Origin: CAZXCK01 sp964639225
GTDB taxonomy: Bacteria; Chloroflexota; Anaerolineae; Aggregatilineales; Phototrophicaceae
Assembly (NCBI GenBank): GCA_964639225.1
Contig: CAZXCK010000195.1
Coordinates: 1 to 5,997, forward strand
DNA length: 5,997 nucleotides
Reading direction: 5' to 3'
Shown here: positions 5,873-5,997 of the stretch, in pieces
Position numbering within the stretch: position 1 is the first letter of the stretch
Layout of the letters: every line of letters begins with the position of its first letter
Notes under the pieces: model-generated
What the model was told of the DNA's origin: nothing
What the model saw: the letters and a program-made list of their open reading frames with translations, nothing else
Databases searched by the model: none
Made by a program: the position numbers and the translations under genes

Positions 5873-5932
5873 TTGTCATAGACTTAATCCATTACACCAT
5901 AAAGCGTTGTGGCACGTCGCAAGTCATGACAA
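5873..5932. repeat. Imperfect inverted repeat (TTGTCAT-GACTT arms)
   Basis: Plus strand 5873-5885 reads TTGTCATAGACTT, and the minus strand at 5932-5921 reads TTGTCATGACTT, the same apart from one extra A. The arms enclose about 35 nt that contain the candidate -10 element. Such spacing suits a pair of regulator-binding half-sites, but chance cannot be excluded. Confidence 0.35.
5891..5899 (-). promoter_or_regulatory. Candidate extended -10 promoter element
   Basis: Minus-strand TGGTGTAAT fits the extended -10 form TGnTATAAT with one mismatch in the hexamer. No good -35 hexamer lies 16-18 nt upstream. It would give a leader of about 235 nt before the ATG. The region is AT-rich and promoter signals of the likely host group are poorly defined, so this is only a candidate. 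Confidence 0.25.
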
Positions 5933-5936
5933 AAAC

Positions 5937-5965
5937 TTTACGTTTCATAAACTTAAAAACGTAAA
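5937..5965. repeat. Perfect 9-bp inverted repeat, AT-rich
   Basis: Arms TTTACGTTT (5937-5945) and AAACGTAAA (5957-5965) are separated by 11 nt. On the minus strand the second arm is followed by GTTTTTG. The stem has only two G/C pairs per arm, so it is weak as an intrinsic terminator for a gene lying to the right. An operator site for the protease gene is the other reading. Confidence 0.4.
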
Positions 5966-5997
5966 AACAACCTTTCTCCAATATACGGGATAATCGC

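Larger units (their letters stand above)
5650..5997. other. Noncoding upstream region (348 nt)
   Basis: No convincing gene is present. Base composition shifts from GC-rich coding sequence to AT-rich towards the right end; the last 57 nt are about one third G+C. The region holds the ribosome-binding site, the hairpin, the promoter candidate and the two inverted repeats listed separately. A 103-codon plus-strand frame at 5682-5993 shows no domain or ribosome-binding site and is not called. Confidence 0.7.

Noticed and set aside
5937..5965. Intrinsic terminator for a gene to the right
   Set aside because: Only two G/C pairs per 9-bp arm and a short T-run; too weak to call a terminator, so it is listed as an inverted repeat only.
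5682..5993. Plus-strand 103-codon frame containing a CYTCH (CxxCH heme-type) motif
   Set aside because: One CxxCH motif occurs easily by chance. There is no signal peptide for a secreted cytochrome, no ribosome-binding site before the ATG, a mixed composition, and it covers the upstream region and promoter candidate of the protease gene.

Overview
This window is essentially one gene. A single minus-strand reading frame starts at 5649 and stays open for 1,883 codons, all the way to base 1. It therefore continues past the left edge, and its true C-terminus is not visible. It encodes a very large secreted protein. From the N-terminus the order is: a signal peptide; a Pro/Glu/Thr/Asp-rich linker; a concanavalin/LamG-like beta-sandwich; a second linker with coding tandem repeats; a second related beta-sandwich; a propeptide-like segment; an S8 (subtilisin) protease domain with Asp825, His855, Asn938 and Ser1136 all present; a long right-handed beta-helix; and the start of a cadherin/Ig-like beta domain that is cut by the window edge.

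The right-hand end (5650-5997) is noncoding and AT-rich, and I read it as the upstream region of this gene. It has a good Shine-Dalgarno sequence, a hairpin next to it, a weak extended -10 promoter candidate and two inverted repeats. I see no second gene, RNA gene, mobile element or CRISPR array.

Organism: a moderately GC-rich bacterium. The acidic 'PPTDEP', 'TPE' and 'VIPT' linkers, the lectin-like domains with a 'YSDF...W' opening, and the S8 subfamily with 'HG...DVAPGA' around the catalytic His together resemble large secreted proteins of Chloroflexota (Anaerolineae-like). This is inference from protein style, with no marker gene to confirm it. Planctomycete-like or other environmental bacteria remain possible.

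The likely overall role is an extracellular or surface-attached protease, with sugar- or polymer-binding-type accessory domains on the N-terminal side and a beta-helix on the C-terminal side. The points most worth a second look are: the propeptide lies about 650 residues into the protein; the Pro after the catalytic Ser is replaced by Ala, as in the engineered ligase subtiligase; there is an extra beta-rich insert in the protease core; only five lysines occur in 1,883 residues; and the ten cysteines fall as five likely within-domain pairs.
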